Below, piece by piece: positions 1 through 8,594 of a DNA stretch of 64,000 nucleotides. Location: NCBI GenBank assembly GCA_015152515.1, contig SUTV01000001.1:248001-312000 (forward strand), written 5' to 3'. The first letter of the stretch is position 1. The number at the start of each line of letters is the position of its first letter. The position numbers and the translations under genes were made by a program. The notes beneath the pieces were generated by a model. It saw nothing but the letters and a program-made list of their open reading frames with translations. It did not search any database and was not told where the DNA came from. This DNA comes from Cyanobacteria bacterium SIG29 (GTDB lineage Bacteria; Cyanobacteriota; Vampirovibrionia; Gastranaerophilales; Gastranaerophilaceae).

Positions 1-319
1 TATATTTTTCTATTTCAAGTGGAAGAATATATTCTTTATTATGTATGCCAGCTTTATTTGAATTTATAAATGGACCTTCCAAATGAACACCTACAATTTG
101 AGCCATTTTTTTTGTTTGTAGTGATTTAGCTTCTTTTACAACATTAAGACGCTCTTTTATAACATCAATTTTATCAGTCATAATAGTAGGGAAATAATAA
201 CCAACACCATAATTTAACAACTTTTTTGAAACTTCAAGCATATCTAAAGTACTACAAGTCATAAAATCAATGCCAAAGGCACCGTGTATATGTTGCTCAA
301 CTAAAGCTTGTGAAATCAT
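1..319 (-). CDS. nagA: N-acetylglucosamine-6-phosphate deacetylase, 3' part outside window
   Basis: This is the first 106 codons of a gene that runs off the left edge. The enzyme removes the acetyl group from GlcNAc-6-phosphate in amino-sugar catabolism or wall-sugar recycling. The visible part shows the amidohydrolase metal-site motif HIHGAFGIDF near residue 10 and the family motif GVHLEGPFIN near residue 83. The family is about 380 residues, so roughly 70 percent is missing. The ATG lies 4 bases past the stop of rpe, which places it last in the visible part of the pyrH-frr-cdsA-rnc-rpe operon. Assignment rests on the two motifs and the N-terminal pattern; a related amidohydrolase is the only alternative I would consider. 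Confidence 0.85.
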   Translation of the reverse strand, partial: MISQALVEQHIHGAFGIDFMTCSTLDMLEVSKKLLNYGVGYYFPTIMTDKIDVIKERLNVVKEAKSLQTKKMAQIVGVHLEGPFINSNKAGIHNKEYILPLEIEKY

Positions 320-322
320 AAT

Positions 323-955
323 CTACCTCAATGAAGCAATAGCTTCCTTCATATTATCACTTGAAAATACATAATTACCTGCAACTAAAGCATTAGCACC
401 AAGTTTTTTGCAATATTGTGCAGTTTCTGCATTAATACCACCATCAACTTCAATAATTAAATCTTTATCTGTATATGCTCTTATTTCAATAATTTTATCA
501 GCACAATCTTTCATAAATTTTTGACCACCAAATCCAGGTTCAACAGTCATAACTAAAATCAAATCAACTAAATCTAAATAAGGTTTAATTTCATTTACAG
601 ATGTGTTTGGTTTTATTGATAAACCAACTTTAATACCATAAGACTTAATTATATTAATAACTTCAAAAGTTTTTTCTTTTGTTGCTTCATAATGAAAGGT
701 AATAATATCAGAACCTGCCAACGCAAAATCTTTAACATATTTAGCAGGATTATCAATCATCAAATGTACATCTAAAGGAATTGATGTAATTGGTTTAATT
801 GCTTTAACAACAGGAGCACCAATCGTCAAATTAGGAACAAAATGTCCATCCATAACATCTACATGCACCCAATCTGCACCATTTTCTTCAAGGCGTTTTA
901 TTTCAGCCTCTAAATTAGCAAAATCACTTGATAAAATTGATGGAGCTATAATCAT
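323..955 (-). CDS. rpe: Ribulose-phosphate 3-epimerase
   Basis: It interconverts ribulose-5-phosphate and xylulose-5-phosphate in the pentose phosphate pathway. The 210-residue length is normal for this TIM barrel. Visible hallmarks are the start IIAPSILSSDF, the metal/catalytic stretch WVHVDVMDGHFVPN (about residue 29), LDVHLMI (about 62), MTVEPGFGGQKF (about 136) and EVDGGIN (about 169). It begins 3 bases after rnc ends and is followed at 4 bases by nagA, so it is probably translated from the same transcript. Nothing looks broken. Confidence 0.97.
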   Translation of the reverse strand: MIIAPSILSSDFANLEAEIKRLEENGADWVHVDVMDGHFVPNLTIGAPVVKAIKPITSIPLDVHLMIDNPAKYVKDFALAGSDIITFHYEATKEKTFEVINIIKSYGIKVGLSIKPNTSVNEIKPYLDLVDLILVMTVEPGFGGQKFMKDCADKIIEIRAYTDKDLIIEVDGGINAETAQYCKKLGANALVAGNYVFSSDNMKEAIASLR

Positions 956-958
956 TTT

Positions 959-1675
959 TTATTCCTTCACTATATTTAATTTTTTCAACGCATTAAATGC
1001 AGCAATTTTTTCTGCTTCTTTTTTTGTCTTTGCTTCACCAGAACCTAATACATCTCCCTGATAACTCACACTAACAATATATGTTTTATCATGAGCCTGA
1101 CCAAATTCTTCAACAAGTTCATATTCTGGTAAACTTTTTGTTTTACCTTGAGTATATTGTTGTAAAAGTTCCTTTGAATTATACATAAATAAAACCATTG
1201 AAACATCTACATTAATTTTCGAATAAACATTACATATAAAATTTTTAGCCACGTCAAAACCCAAAGATTTAAAAACAGCACCAAAAACAGCCTCCATAGC
1301 ACAAGCTAAAATAGACTCTTTTTTTCTACCGCCATCTTTTTCCTCATGTACACCCATTTTAATAAACGGAGCCAACCCAATTTCATTAGCCAATTTTGCT
1401 AAAAATTCATCACTAACTAAATAACTTCTAATTTTAGTTAATTTGCCCTCATCATAATTTGGATATTTGTCATATAAATCTTCACTCATAACAAGACGAA
1501 GAACACTATCACCCAAAAATTCCAAACGTTCATAGTCAGGCATATTTTCTTCATTATTTTCATAATTGAAAGACGGATGAGTCAGAGCCATCTCTAAAAG
1601 CTCTACATCCGTCTTTTCTATATCGAAATTTTTAAGAAAAATTTTTAATTGTTTTTTTTTAGCCGCAAATGACAT
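959..1675 (-). CDS. rnc: Ribonuclease III
   Basis: Double-strand-specific endoribonuclease that processes rRNA and structured mRNAs. The N-terminal RNase III domain carries the signature ERLEFLGDSVL (about residue 50) and a second acidic cluster AMEAVFGAVF (about 126). The C-terminal dsRNA-binding domain shows DKTYIVSVSY and the TKKEAEKIAAFNAL helix (to about residue 234). The frame is open to a TTG at 1681, but the ATG at 1675 is preceded by AAAGAAAG at a 6-base spacing and is chosen here (238 residues). The start overlaps the end of cdsA by 17 bases, suggesting translational coupling. Confidence 0.96.
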   Translation of the reverse strand: MSFAAKKKQLKIFLKNFDIEKTDVELLEMALTHPSFNYENNEENMPDYERLEFLGDSVLRLVMSEDLYDKYPNYDEGKLTKIRSYLVSDEFLAKLANEIGLAPFIKMGVHEEKDGGRKKESILACAMEAVFGAVFKSLGFDVAKNFICNVYSKINVDVSMVLFMYNSKELLQQYTQGKTKSLPEYELVEEFGQAHDKTYIVSVSYQGDVLGSGEAKTKKEAEKIAAFNALKKLNIVKE

Positions 1676-2555
1676 AAACAACTTTCTTTAATAATTCAGT
1701 AATCATTGGCAGTGTTAAACCTGAAAGAATAAAGAATTTAATGTAATAATAAGCAATTGGAACAGAGAATATATAACTATCTGCTCTGTCTAAAAAGCCA
1801 CCATGTCCAGGAAGTGAATGACCAGAATCTTTAACGCCAGCATCACGCTTAATCAAAGATTCAGACAAATCACCCAATTGTGCCATTATTGTAACGAACA
1901 AAGAAAGTACAAATGAATGATATATAGAAACACCAATCAATTTACCTATAATCAAACCTACAATAATTGCACAAATACCACCAGCAACAGCACCTTCAAC
2001 AGACTTTTTAGGACTTATTACAGGTGATAACTTATGCTTTCCAAACCTTGTACCAAAGAAATATGCACCTATATCAGTTACTAAAATAACAAAGAAAATA
2101 AAAATTAAAAAATATAATCCTTGTTTAAATGTTATTCCGAATAAAGATACATCTGAGCCCATATTTCTGATTAAACAAATATGACATGGCAACCAAGCAA
2201 TCAAAAAGCCCAAAATTGTTGTTGCTACATTTGCGATATATGGCTGTCTTCCTCTAAATAACACAGCTAGAAATGAAAGAATTGTTCCAGCCATTAACGA
2301 AAATGGAATCAAATTATGATAACTACTTGCTGTAAGAAGAACCATAGTAACAGATACTAACAATATAACCTTAAAAAACGGTAAGAAACCTTTGTTTTTT
2401 AAGATATCAACATATTCTTTTGATGCAATTACTATGAAAAACAGCAATAAAGCCAATAAGAATTTACCGCCAAGTAATATACAAGAAAGAACTAAAGCAC
2501 CAATGATAGTACCTGTAATTAATCTATTTTTTGCTATGGTATCTAAAACTGCCAC
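1659..2555 (-). CDS. cdsA: Phosphatidate cytidylyltransferase
   Basis: Membrane enzyme making CDP-diacylglycerol from phosphatidate and CTP, the branch point of phospholipid synthesis. It is 298 residues with about eight hydrophobic segments. The family signature is present near residue 235: SLIKRDAGVKDSG followed by the PGHGGFLDRADS block. The start is a GTG whose G is the last base of the frr stop codon (TAGTG), so translation is probably coupled. Placement directly after pyrH-frr is the common bacterial arrangement, although uppS, often found between frr and cdsA, is absent here. Confidence 0.96.
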   Translation of the reverse strand: MAVLDTIAKNRLITGTIIGALVLSCILLGGKFLLALLLFFIVIASKEYVDILKNKGFLPFFKVILLVSVTMVLLTASSYHNLIPFSLMAGTILSFLAVLFRGRQPYIANVATTILGFLIAWLPCHICLIRNMGSDVSLFGITFKQGLYFLIFIFFVILVTDIGAYFFGTRFGKHKLSPVISPKKSVEGAVAGGICAIIVGLIIGKLIGVSIYHSFVLSLFVTIMAQLGDLSESLIKRDAGVKDSGHSLPGHGGFLDRADSYIFSVPIAYYYIKFFILSGLTLPMITELLKKVVYVICG

Positions 2556-3115
2556 TATACTGTTAAAACCTCTTTTTCTTTTTCAGCACAACCATCATCA
2601 ACCATTTTTGTATATTTATCAGTTAATTTTTGGATTTTATCTTGGTTGTCTTTTACAGCATCTTCTGGAAGATTTTCAGCTTTTTCAATTTTTTTCAATT
2701 CATCAGTCATATCTCTTCTGATATTACGGATTGCAACTTTTGTATCTTCACCAATTTTTTTAACATCTTTGCAGATTTCTTTTCTTTTATCTTGTGTTAA
2801 AGGTGGGAATGGAAGTCTTAAAACAATACCATCTGAGTTTGGAGTAATACCCAAATCAGCTTTAATAACAGCTTTTTCAACTTCTTTTAAAATAGTTTTA
2901 TCATATGGTGCAATAACTAATGTTGTACCATCTTGAACACTAACTTGAGATAATTGTCTTAATGGAGTTGGAGCACCATAATATTCAACTAAAACTTTAT
3001 CTAAAATCATTGGATTAGCTCTACCTGTACGAACAGAAGCAAATTCTTTTCTCATTTGCCCAATAGCTTTTTCCATTTTATCTGTACCTGTTGAAAACAT
3101 TTGTTCAACTGTCAT
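2555..3115 (-). CDS. frr: Ribosome recycling factor
   Basis: Releases ribosomes from mRNA after termination together with EF-G. The 186-residue length is exact for the family. Conserved features visible are the EFASVRTGRANP stretch (about residue 25), YYGAPTPLRQL (about 45), RLPFPPLTQDKRKE (about 100) and the C-terminal helix with AVKDNQDKIQKLTDKY. An excellent ribosome-binding site (AGGAGG) sits in the last codons of pyrH, which ends one base upstream, so frr is co-transcribed with pyrH. Confidence 0.98.
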   Translation of the reverse strand: MTVEQMFSTGTDKMEKAIGQMRKEFASVRTGRANPMILDKVLVEYYGAPTPLRQLSQVSVQDGTTLVIAPYDKTILKEVEKAVIKADLGITPNSDGIVLRLPFPPLTQDKRKEICKDVKKIGEDTKVAIRNIRRDMTDELKKIEKAENLPEDAVKDNQDKIQKLTDKYTKMVDDGCAEKEKEVLTV

Positions 3116-3116
3116 A

Positions 3117-3842
3117 TTAACCTCCTACGTATGTTCCTATTTCTTCGCCTTTTAATATTTTTAGAATGCTTCCTTTTGCAGCAAAATCAAATACCGTAAT
3201 TGGTATAGAATTTTGTTTACACAAAGCACAAGAAGCTGTATCCATTACTTTTAGACCTTTAATAATAATATCGTCATAAGTAATTTTGCTATATTTTTTA
3301 GCATTTGGATTAACTCTAGGGTCATCTGAATAAACTCCATCAACACCATTTTTAGCCATAAGCATAACTTCAGCGCCAATTTCAGATGCTCTTAAAGCAG
3401 CTGCCGTATCTGTTGTAAAGAATGGATTACCTGTACCAGCAGCAAAAATAACAACTCTTGATTTTTCTAAGTGTCTAATAGCTTTAAATCTAATATATGG
3501 TTCAGCTATTTTATCCATATCAATAGCTGATTGAACTCTACAATGAACATTTAATTTTCTTAAAGCACTTTGAAGAGCCAATGCATTCATTACAGTAGCA
3601 AGCATACCAATATAATCACCTGTTGCTTGATCCATACCATATTTTGCTGAATTTTTAACACCTCTAAAGATGTTTCCACCGCCCACTACAATTGCAATTT
3701 GAGCACCAGTTTCATAAGCTTGCTTTACTTCATTTGCAATCATTTCTAATGGGTTTTGATCAATGCCGAACTGTTGTTCGCCTAAAAGAGCCTCACCGCT
3801 AAGCTTAAGCAGTATTCTCTTGTATTTTAAATTTTCTCCCAT
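3117..3842 (-). CDS. pyrH: Uridylate (UMP) kinase
   Basis: Phosphorylates UMP to UDP for pyrimidine nucleotide synthesis. It is a 241-residue amino-acid-kinase-fold protein with KRILLKLSGEALLG at the N terminus, the glycine-rich VVGGGNIFRG loop (about residue 53), the TGNPFFTTDTAAALRA stretch (about 136) and MAKNGVDGVYSDDPR (about 161). It is the first visible gene of the operon. Its upstream 70 bases include a TATAAT on the minus strand but no convincing -35, so the promoter is left uncalled. Only a weak AGG-type ribosome site precedes the ATG. Confidence 0.97.
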   Translation of the reverse strand: MGENLKYKRILLKLSGEALLGEQQFGIDQNPLEMIANEVKQAYETGAQIAIVVGGGNIFRGVKNSAKYGMDQATGDYIGMLATVMNALALQSALRKLNVHCRVQSAIDMDKIAEPYIRFKAIRHLEKSRVVIFAAGTGNPFFTTDTAAALRASEIGAEVMLMAKNGVDGVYSDDPRVNPNAKKYSKITYDDIIIKGLKVMDTASCALCKQNSIPITVFDFAAKGSILKILKGEEIGTYVGG

Positions 3843-3912
3843 ATAAACCTATTCAAAAATCTAATAAAACCTATAATTATTATACATTAAATCCTATTTA
3901 CATGTATATACA

Positions 3913-5235
3913 TTAAAGAATTGTATACTTTTCCTCTAATTTTTTAAATTTATAATGTGCCATTAAACCCTGTAAAACACCCATCATTGTTACAGATACA
4001 GCAAGTGCAACCCAATATCCCTTCAACATATAACCAAAATAATAAACTAATATCACAGCAACTGGCATGCCACATAACCAATATCCCATTAATACAGCAA
4101 AAGAAACAAATTTTGTCATTTTAAAGCCTTTTAAAACACCACCCATAATAATTTGATATCCATCAAAAATCTGATACATAGCAGCAATACTTACTAATGG
4201 AACTGCAATGTCTAAAACTTTTTTATTATCTGTGAATAATTTTATTATTTGAGATGGGAAAACAGCTAACACAATAGCTGCAACTGTCATAAATCCAACA
4301 CCAATAATCAACGCTGCAGTTGTAAATTTCTTTATCTCTTCTAATTTATTTGCGCCATAATAATATGAAACTTTTACGGATAATGCAATTGAAACAGACA
4401 ATGGCAACATAAACATAGCTGATGATATTGTAATTAATATATTATGAATTCCAGATAAAATGCCTGACTCTCTTCCAACTAAAATTGTTATTATATTAAA
4501 TGCTAAGAATTCAAACATTAAAGCAACCCCAATAGGTGTTCCAACTTTAACTAATTGTTTCATATAAGATAAATCTATTTTCGATTTAAAATTAATAAAT
4601 CTAAAAATGTACAACAACATAAATAAACCAAGAAATGTTCTAACAACCAAAGTAGCTAGTGCTGCACCTTTTACACCCATAGCAGGAATTGTTCCACAGC
4701 CAAATACAAACAAAATATCAAAAATCAAATTGATAAATACACTAAGAATTAAAAGCATATTAGGGAAATTAACAATTTCATAAGCTTGCAAAAATTGTTT
4801 TCCACCCTCAAAAATAAACATTCCAAACATAGATAGAGATGCAATTACAATATATTCTTGGATTAAAGGAATTAACTTCTCTTCAAAACCCATATGAGGA
4901 ATTAAAAATTTAGTCAAATAGCAAATAAATGCAAATAAAATTGCCATTAATACTGAAAAAATCATAGAAGAAAGCAAATATTTTTTAATTCCTTGTTTTG
5001 CCCCTCGTTTATTTGAAAGTATTATTGAAATTGCAATTAAAATACCAATACCAAAAATAAAAATTGAAAATAATATCGAATTTGCAATACTAACAGAAGC
5101 CAATGCATCAATACTATATCTTGCAACAACCAAAATATCAGTTGCGCCTACCAAAGTATGACCAATTTCACCAATTAAAATAGGCAAAGAAAGAATTAAT
5201 AAATCAGTAAAATAATGTTTATTCAGTTTTTCCAT
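3913..5235 (-). CDS. MATE family efflux protein
   Basis: A 440-residue inner-membrane transporter with about twelve hydrophobic segments in two halves. The N-terminal half carries the pattern expected of the MATE (multidrug and toxic compound extrusion) family: LSLPILIGEIGHTLVG and TDILVVARYSIDALASVSIANSILF. Substrate cannot be told from sequence. The start codon overlaps the end of the upstream radical SAM gene by 17 bases and lacks a strong ribosome site, which argues for translational coupling and a shared job, possibly export of whatever the radical SAM enzyme helps make. Family assignment is secure; function is inference. Confidence 0.9.
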   Translation of the reverse strand: MEKLNKHYFTDLLILSLPILIGEIGHTLVGATDILVVARYSIDALASVSIANSILFSIFIFGIGILIAISIILSNKRGAKQGIKKYLLSSMIFSVLMAILFAFICYLTKFLIPHMGFEEKLIPLIQEYIVIASLSMFGMFIFEGGKQFLQAYEIVNFPNMLLILSVFINLIFDILFVFGCGTIPAMGVKGAALATLVVRTFLGLFMLLYIFRFINFKSKIDLSYMKQLVKVGTPIGVALMFEFLAFNIITILVGRESGILSGIHNILITISSAMFMLPLSVSIALSVKVSYYYGANKLEEIKKFTTAALIIGVGFMTVAAIVLAVFPSQIIKLFTDNKKVLDIAVPLVSIAAMYQIFDGYQIIMGGVLKGFKMTKFVSFAVLMGYWLCGMPVAVILVYYFGYMLKGYWVALAVSVTMMGVLQGLMAHYKFKKLEEKYTIL

Positions 5236-6262
5236 TGTTTATCAATTTTTTATTTTCTGCTTTATTAATACGCATATCATTTGCTCTATCGTAATGTTCA
5301 ACAAATTTCATGCCAAGTTCTTTTGTTTTATTTGTAGCATAATCCAATAAATCATACATTTCATCAGGAATATTATGCTTATTACTTATATACCAACCAC
5401 CTTCAACATCAAGAACAACACTATTTATTCCTGCTTTAACAGTCATATCAAACCATTTATCGAGTTCTTCTTTGTTATCATTATAACCAGGATAAATAAT
5501 ATATTTAGTCTTAACCTTATATTTGTTTTCAGTTTGATTTGAAGCATATCTAGCTAAATTTTCCCAAACCTTATTGAAATGATTAACCCTTTTAATATTT
5601 GTATAAGTTTCCTCACATCCAGAATCAACAGATACAACCAAAGTTACTTTTCCTTCTCTTACACCACGTTCTATTGCTTGAGAATATTTAACACAAGAAG
5701 AATGAACCCTGATATTATCGCAACCAGCGTCTAATAATAAAATCAACAATGGTTCAAACTCAGGCAACAAAGTTGGTTCACCACCACCAAATCCAATTTC
5801 TCCGCCACCACGAACTTTTCCCATATCAACAAGTTTTTTAATAACCGGATACATATTATAATTTTCTCTGGCATTAAAAAAGTCAGATTGTTCATTAGTG
5901 AAACAATACTTGCATTTACAATTACATAAAGTCCAATGATTAAACACCATATAATTAATATAGTCTTCATCATCCCATTCTTGTTCTTTTAAGAAGAAAC
6001 AACCTTTACATCTATCTAGAATAATCCCTTTTTTATTAAGTTCACGCATTTTGCGTTTTTCTTTAAAGAACTTATTCCAATCAATCATTTCGCCTTTATA
6101 ATTATCAATTAAAATTTGTCTTCCACCACCATCATGGCAATTAAAACAACACATTTTAATATCTTCATAATCAACATTAAAGCCGTGCTGAACATATTCA
6201 CAACTAACATATTTAGACAACTTTTTATCTTTTTTAAATAAAGATTTTATCTTCTCAAACAT
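5219..6262 (-). CDS. Radical SAM domain protein
   Basis: The protein is 347 residues. The iron-sulfur motif CNCKCKYCF (spacing CxxxCxxC) is near residue 119, followed by the GGGEPTLLPEF SAM-binding stretch (about 160), so it should cleave S-adenosylmethionine reductively. An unusual Cys-containing N-terminal section holds MCCFNCHDGGG (about residue 37) and DRCKGCFF (about 88) ahead of the core, possibly an extra metal or cluster site. An open frame extends to 6277, but the ATG at 6262 follows GATGAGG by 6 bases and is chosen. It overlaps a MATE exporter by 17 bases. I cannot name the substrate; no precursor peptide gene is evident beside it. Confidence 0.85.
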   Translation of the reverse strand: MFEKIKSLFKKDKKLSKYVSCEYVQHGFNVDYEDIKMCCFNCHDGGGRQILIDNYKGEMIDWNKFFKEKRKMRELNKKGIILDRCKGCFFLKEQEWDDEDYINYMVFNHWTLCNCKCKYCFTNEQSDFFNARENYNMYPVIKKLVDMGKVRGGGEIGFGGGEPTLLPEFEPLLILLLDAGCDNIRVHSSCVKYSQAIERGVREGKVTLVVSVDSGCEETYTNIKRVNHFNKVWENLARYASNQTENKYKVKTKYIIYPGYNDNKEELDKWFDMTVKAGINSVVLDVEGGWYISNKHNIPDEMYDLLDYATNKTKELGMKFVEHYDRANDMRINKAENKKLINNGKTE

Positions 6263-6313
6263 AACATACCTCATCAAAATAATTTTATATTAAAAAACTA
6301 CATTCTTCAAATA

Positions 6314-6342
6314 TTGATGAAATAAGAATAAAAAGATATAAT
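6314..6342 (+). promoter_or_regulatory. Sigma-70-type promoter for the DUF4870-like gene
   Basis: TTGATG and TATAAT are separated by exactly 17 bases. The ATG at 6376 lies about 33 bases past the -10, with AAAGGAAG as ribosome site. Confidence 0.7.
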
Positions 6343-6375
6343 AAGTTCGAATATAGAAAAAGAAAAGGAAGTTTT

Positions 6376-6711
6376 ATGGAAAACAACAAAAATATTTTAG
6401 TTTTAACAACACTTAGCTGTGCAATACTAGGTTTTATCGTTCCATTGATTGTTTGGTTTTTAAATAAAGATAACACCGAGTTTGTTGGCAAAAAATATTT
6501 AACTGATTTATTAAACTTTGAATTAACTTTGTTTATTATTGGTCTTATTCTTACAGTAATTAATGTAGTGCCATTATTAGGTCAACTTATATCTGGTTTA
6601 GGATGTTTAATTGTTATGATTGCAAATATTATTATTGTAATTATGGCAACAATTAAACTTACAAAAGATGAAGAATATAAATTCCCAATGGCAATGGAAT
6701 TAATAAAATAA
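6376..6711 (+). CDS. Small membrane protein, DUF4870/TIC20-like
   Basis: The protein has 111 residues and three to four hydrophobic segments (about 8-30, 48-66, 68-92). The pattern of an N-terminal helix ending in LIVWFLNKDNTEFVGKK, then LNFELTLFIIGLILTVI, resembles the DUF4870 family, where a K-D-x-x-x-FV element precedes an alpha-helical membrane segment. Function is unknown. It is a single-gene unit with its own good promoter (6314-6342) and a bidirectional terminator (6724-6752). The assignment is by pattern only, so treat the family name as likely, not certain. Confidence 0.7.
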   Translation: MENNKNILVLTTLSCAILGFIVPLIVWFLNKDNTEFVGKKYLTDLLNFELTLFIIGLILTVINVVPLLGQLISGLGCLIVMIANIIIVIMATIKLTKDEEYKFPMAMELIK

Positions 6712-6723
6712 ATAACTAACTAA

Positions 6724-6752
6724 AAAAGACACCTTATAAGGTGTCTTTTTTT
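6724..6752. terminator. Bidirectional intrinsic terminator
   Basis: The stem is GACACC/GGTGTC with loop TTATAA, flanked by A-tract and T-tract on the two sides. It lies between convergent genes and can end both the small membrane protein and hisH. Confidence 0.88.
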
Positions 6753-7354
6753 TATCCATTTAACCAATTTTTAAAAAAGGTCAAGCCAGCACTTGAACTT
6801 TTTTCTGGGTGAAACTGAACAGCTGTTACGCTTCCAGATTGCACACTAGCACAGAACTTTCCATTATAATCAGTATATGAACTAATTATATTTTCATTTT
6901 CTGGAACAACATAATACGAATTCACATAATAGAAATAATCTTCTGGCAAATATTTATTAATAGGGGTTGGTATAACTTTATTCCAGCCAATTTGTGGGAT
7001 TTTGCCCTGAGTAAATTTTTTAACTTCACCTTTTAAAATTCCCAAACCAGCGACATTAGGAGCTTCTTCACTTTTTTCAAATAAAATTTGAAGTCCAATA
7101 CAAATACCTAAAAAAGGAATTTGATTTTCACAACACTCTTTTATAACAGGAATTAATCCTTTTTTATCAAGATTGTTCATTGCTTGAGCAAAGTGCCCTT
7201 GACCAGGGAAAATAATTCGCTGAGCTTTTAAAATTTTATCTTTATCAGAAGTTATTTCAAAAGGAACATTAAGAAATGTCATCATATTTGCGACACTTCT
7301 TAAATTCCCTGCATCATAATCTACAATTATTGTCTTATTCAAAATAGAATCCAT
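6752..7354 (-). CDS. hisH: Imidazole glycerol phosphate synthase, glutaminase subunit HisH
   Basis: Glutamine amidotransferase that supplies ammonia to HisF in histidine synthesis. The 200-residue length is normal. The catalytic triad is visible: Cys in GICIGLQ (about residue 85), His in QFHPEKS (about 180) and the following Glu. The N terminus TIIVDYDAGNLRSV is typical. The start overlaps the end of the aminotransferase gene by 20 bases with an AAGAAG ribosome site. No other histidine gene is in the window, so HisF must be elsewhere; a HisH paralogue serving another HisF-like cyclase is a less likely alternative. Confidence 0.93.
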   Translation of the reverse strand: MDSILNKTIIVDYDAGNLRSVANMMTFLNVPFEITSDKDKILKAQRIIFPGQGHFAQAMNNLDKKGLIPVIKECCENQIPFLGICIGLQILFEKSEEAPNVAGLGILKGEVKKFTQGKIPQIGWNKVIPTPINKYLPEDYFYYVNSYYVVPENENIISSYTDYNGKFCASVQSGSVTAVQFHPEKSSSAGLTFFKNWLNG

Positions 7355-8576
7355 CTTCTTTTAAACGTCTAATTACTTCAACCATTTGCTCATCAGAAGC
7401 AACTATTGACATTCTAAACCAACCTTCACCATTTTCACCAAAGCCATTACCTGGAACTAATACAACACCAGATTTATTTAATACAGCATCAGTAAATTCT
7501 TTTGAAGTTTTGTATCTAGGAGGGATTGGTAACCACAAGTAGAAAGTTGCCTTTGGTGGATTTAACTTATCCATATCCCAACCAAGCTCTTTAAAACCTT
7601 GAACAACAATTTTTTGTTTGCGTTCAAAACCTTTATTAGCTTCAATAATATATTCATCGCCTTCTTTAGAATTTAAAATTGCAGCAGCAGCCATTTGAAT
7701 TGGTTTATAAATACCAGTATCAATTGTTGATTTTAATTTAGCAAATACACCAACTGCTTCTTTATTACCGCAAACCCAGCCTATTCTCCAACCAGTCATA
7801 GAATATGGTTTAGAGAAGCTAAAGAACTCAACTGCAATATCTTTAGCACCTTCAACTTCAAATACACTAGGAGCCTTTGGTGCACCTTCAAATACCATAT
7901 CAACATAAGCAGCATCTGACATTAATAAAATATTATGTTTTTTACAAAATTCAACTGCGTGTTTCATATAATCTAAAGTACAAACAGCACCTAATGGATT
8001 ATTTGGATAGTTAATAATTAAAGCTTTTACTTTTTTCAAAGAATAGCCATCTTTTTCAAGTTGAAGTGCTACTTCATCTAAATTAGGCATATAATTATTT
8101 TCTGGAGTTAATGGCAAGCCATAAGCTAAACCACCAGAAACTTTTACCATTTCTTTATAAGAAGCATAACCTGGATCAGGAATTAAAATAATGTCTTTAT
8201 CATCACCAGTTGTTGGATTTACTAAAGCTCTAATCATATTCGCAATACCTTCTTTAGAGCCAATTAATGAACAAATTTCTGTTTTAGTATCAAATTCAGC
8301 ACCAAAACGATTTTTCATTCTTTGTGCAATTGCTTCAACTAAATATGCTTCACCTTTTGGAACTGTATAAGTATGAGTTCCATCTGTATTAATTGATTCA
8401 ATTAATTTATCATTAACAAATTTTGGAGGAGCTTGCACTGGTGCGCCCATAGATAATGAAATAGGCTTTCGACCCTTAGCAGTCAACTCAGGTGTTAATC
8501 TTAAAGTTTCTTGTTTAATTTGAAACATAATATATGTTTCTAATGACTGTACATAGTCGTTAAATAGTTCTTTCAT
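7335..8576 (-). CDS. Class I/II PLP-dependent aminotransferase (LL-diaminopimelate aminotransferase-like)
   Basis: This is a fold-type I aminotransferase of 413 residues. The PLP-binding lysine sits in FFSFSKPYSMTGWRIGW (about residue 255), with LIINYPNNPLGAVCT (about 188) and a C-terminal RMSIVAS carboxylate-binding arginine (about 393). The overall pattern (SMGAPVQAPP, HTYTVPKGEAYLVEAIA) is like the aspartate/LL-diaminopimelate aminotransferase group, so a role in lysine and wall diaminopimelate synthesis is plausible. Coupling to hisH makes histidinol-phosphate aminotransferase activity another candidate. Start: GGAG at 8 bases before the ATG. The substrate cannot be resolved from sequence alone. 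Confidence 0.8.
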   Translation of the reverse strand: MKELFNDYVQSLETYIMFQIKQETLRLTPELTAKGRKPISLSMGAPVQAPPKFVNDKLIESINTDGTHTYTVPKGEAYLVEAIAQRMKNRFGAEFDTKTEICSLIGSKEGIANMIRALVNPTTGDDKDIILIPDPGYASYKEMVKVSGGLAYGLPLTPENNYMPNLDEVALQLEKDGYSLKKVKALIINYPNNPLGAVCTLDYMKHAVEFCKKHNILLMSDAAYVDMVFEGAPKAPSVFEVEGAKDIAVEFFSFSKPYSMTGWRIGWVCGNKEAVGVFAKLKSTIDTGIYKPIQMAAAAILNSKEGDEYIIEANKGFERKQKIVVQGFKELGWDMDKLNPPKATFYLWLPIPPRYKTSKEFTDAVLNKSGVVLVPGNGFGENGEGWFRMSIVASDEQMVEVIRRLKEDGFYFE

Positions 8577-8594
8577 TTTTCTTACTCCAATGTT

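Noticed and set aside
2392-2721. 109-codon plus-strand frame across the cdsA/frr junction
   Set aside because: Antisense to two well-supported genes, with no ribosome site and an unnatural composition.
3902-3913. 12-bp palindrome ATGTATATACAT near the MATE stop
   Set aside because: It is short and AT-rich, so likely chance. It does not sit in a promoter position that I can defend.
5743-5973. 76-codon minus-strand frame in the radical SAM gene
   Set aside because: It is in another frame of the same strand, inside a gene with an intact iron-sulfur motif.
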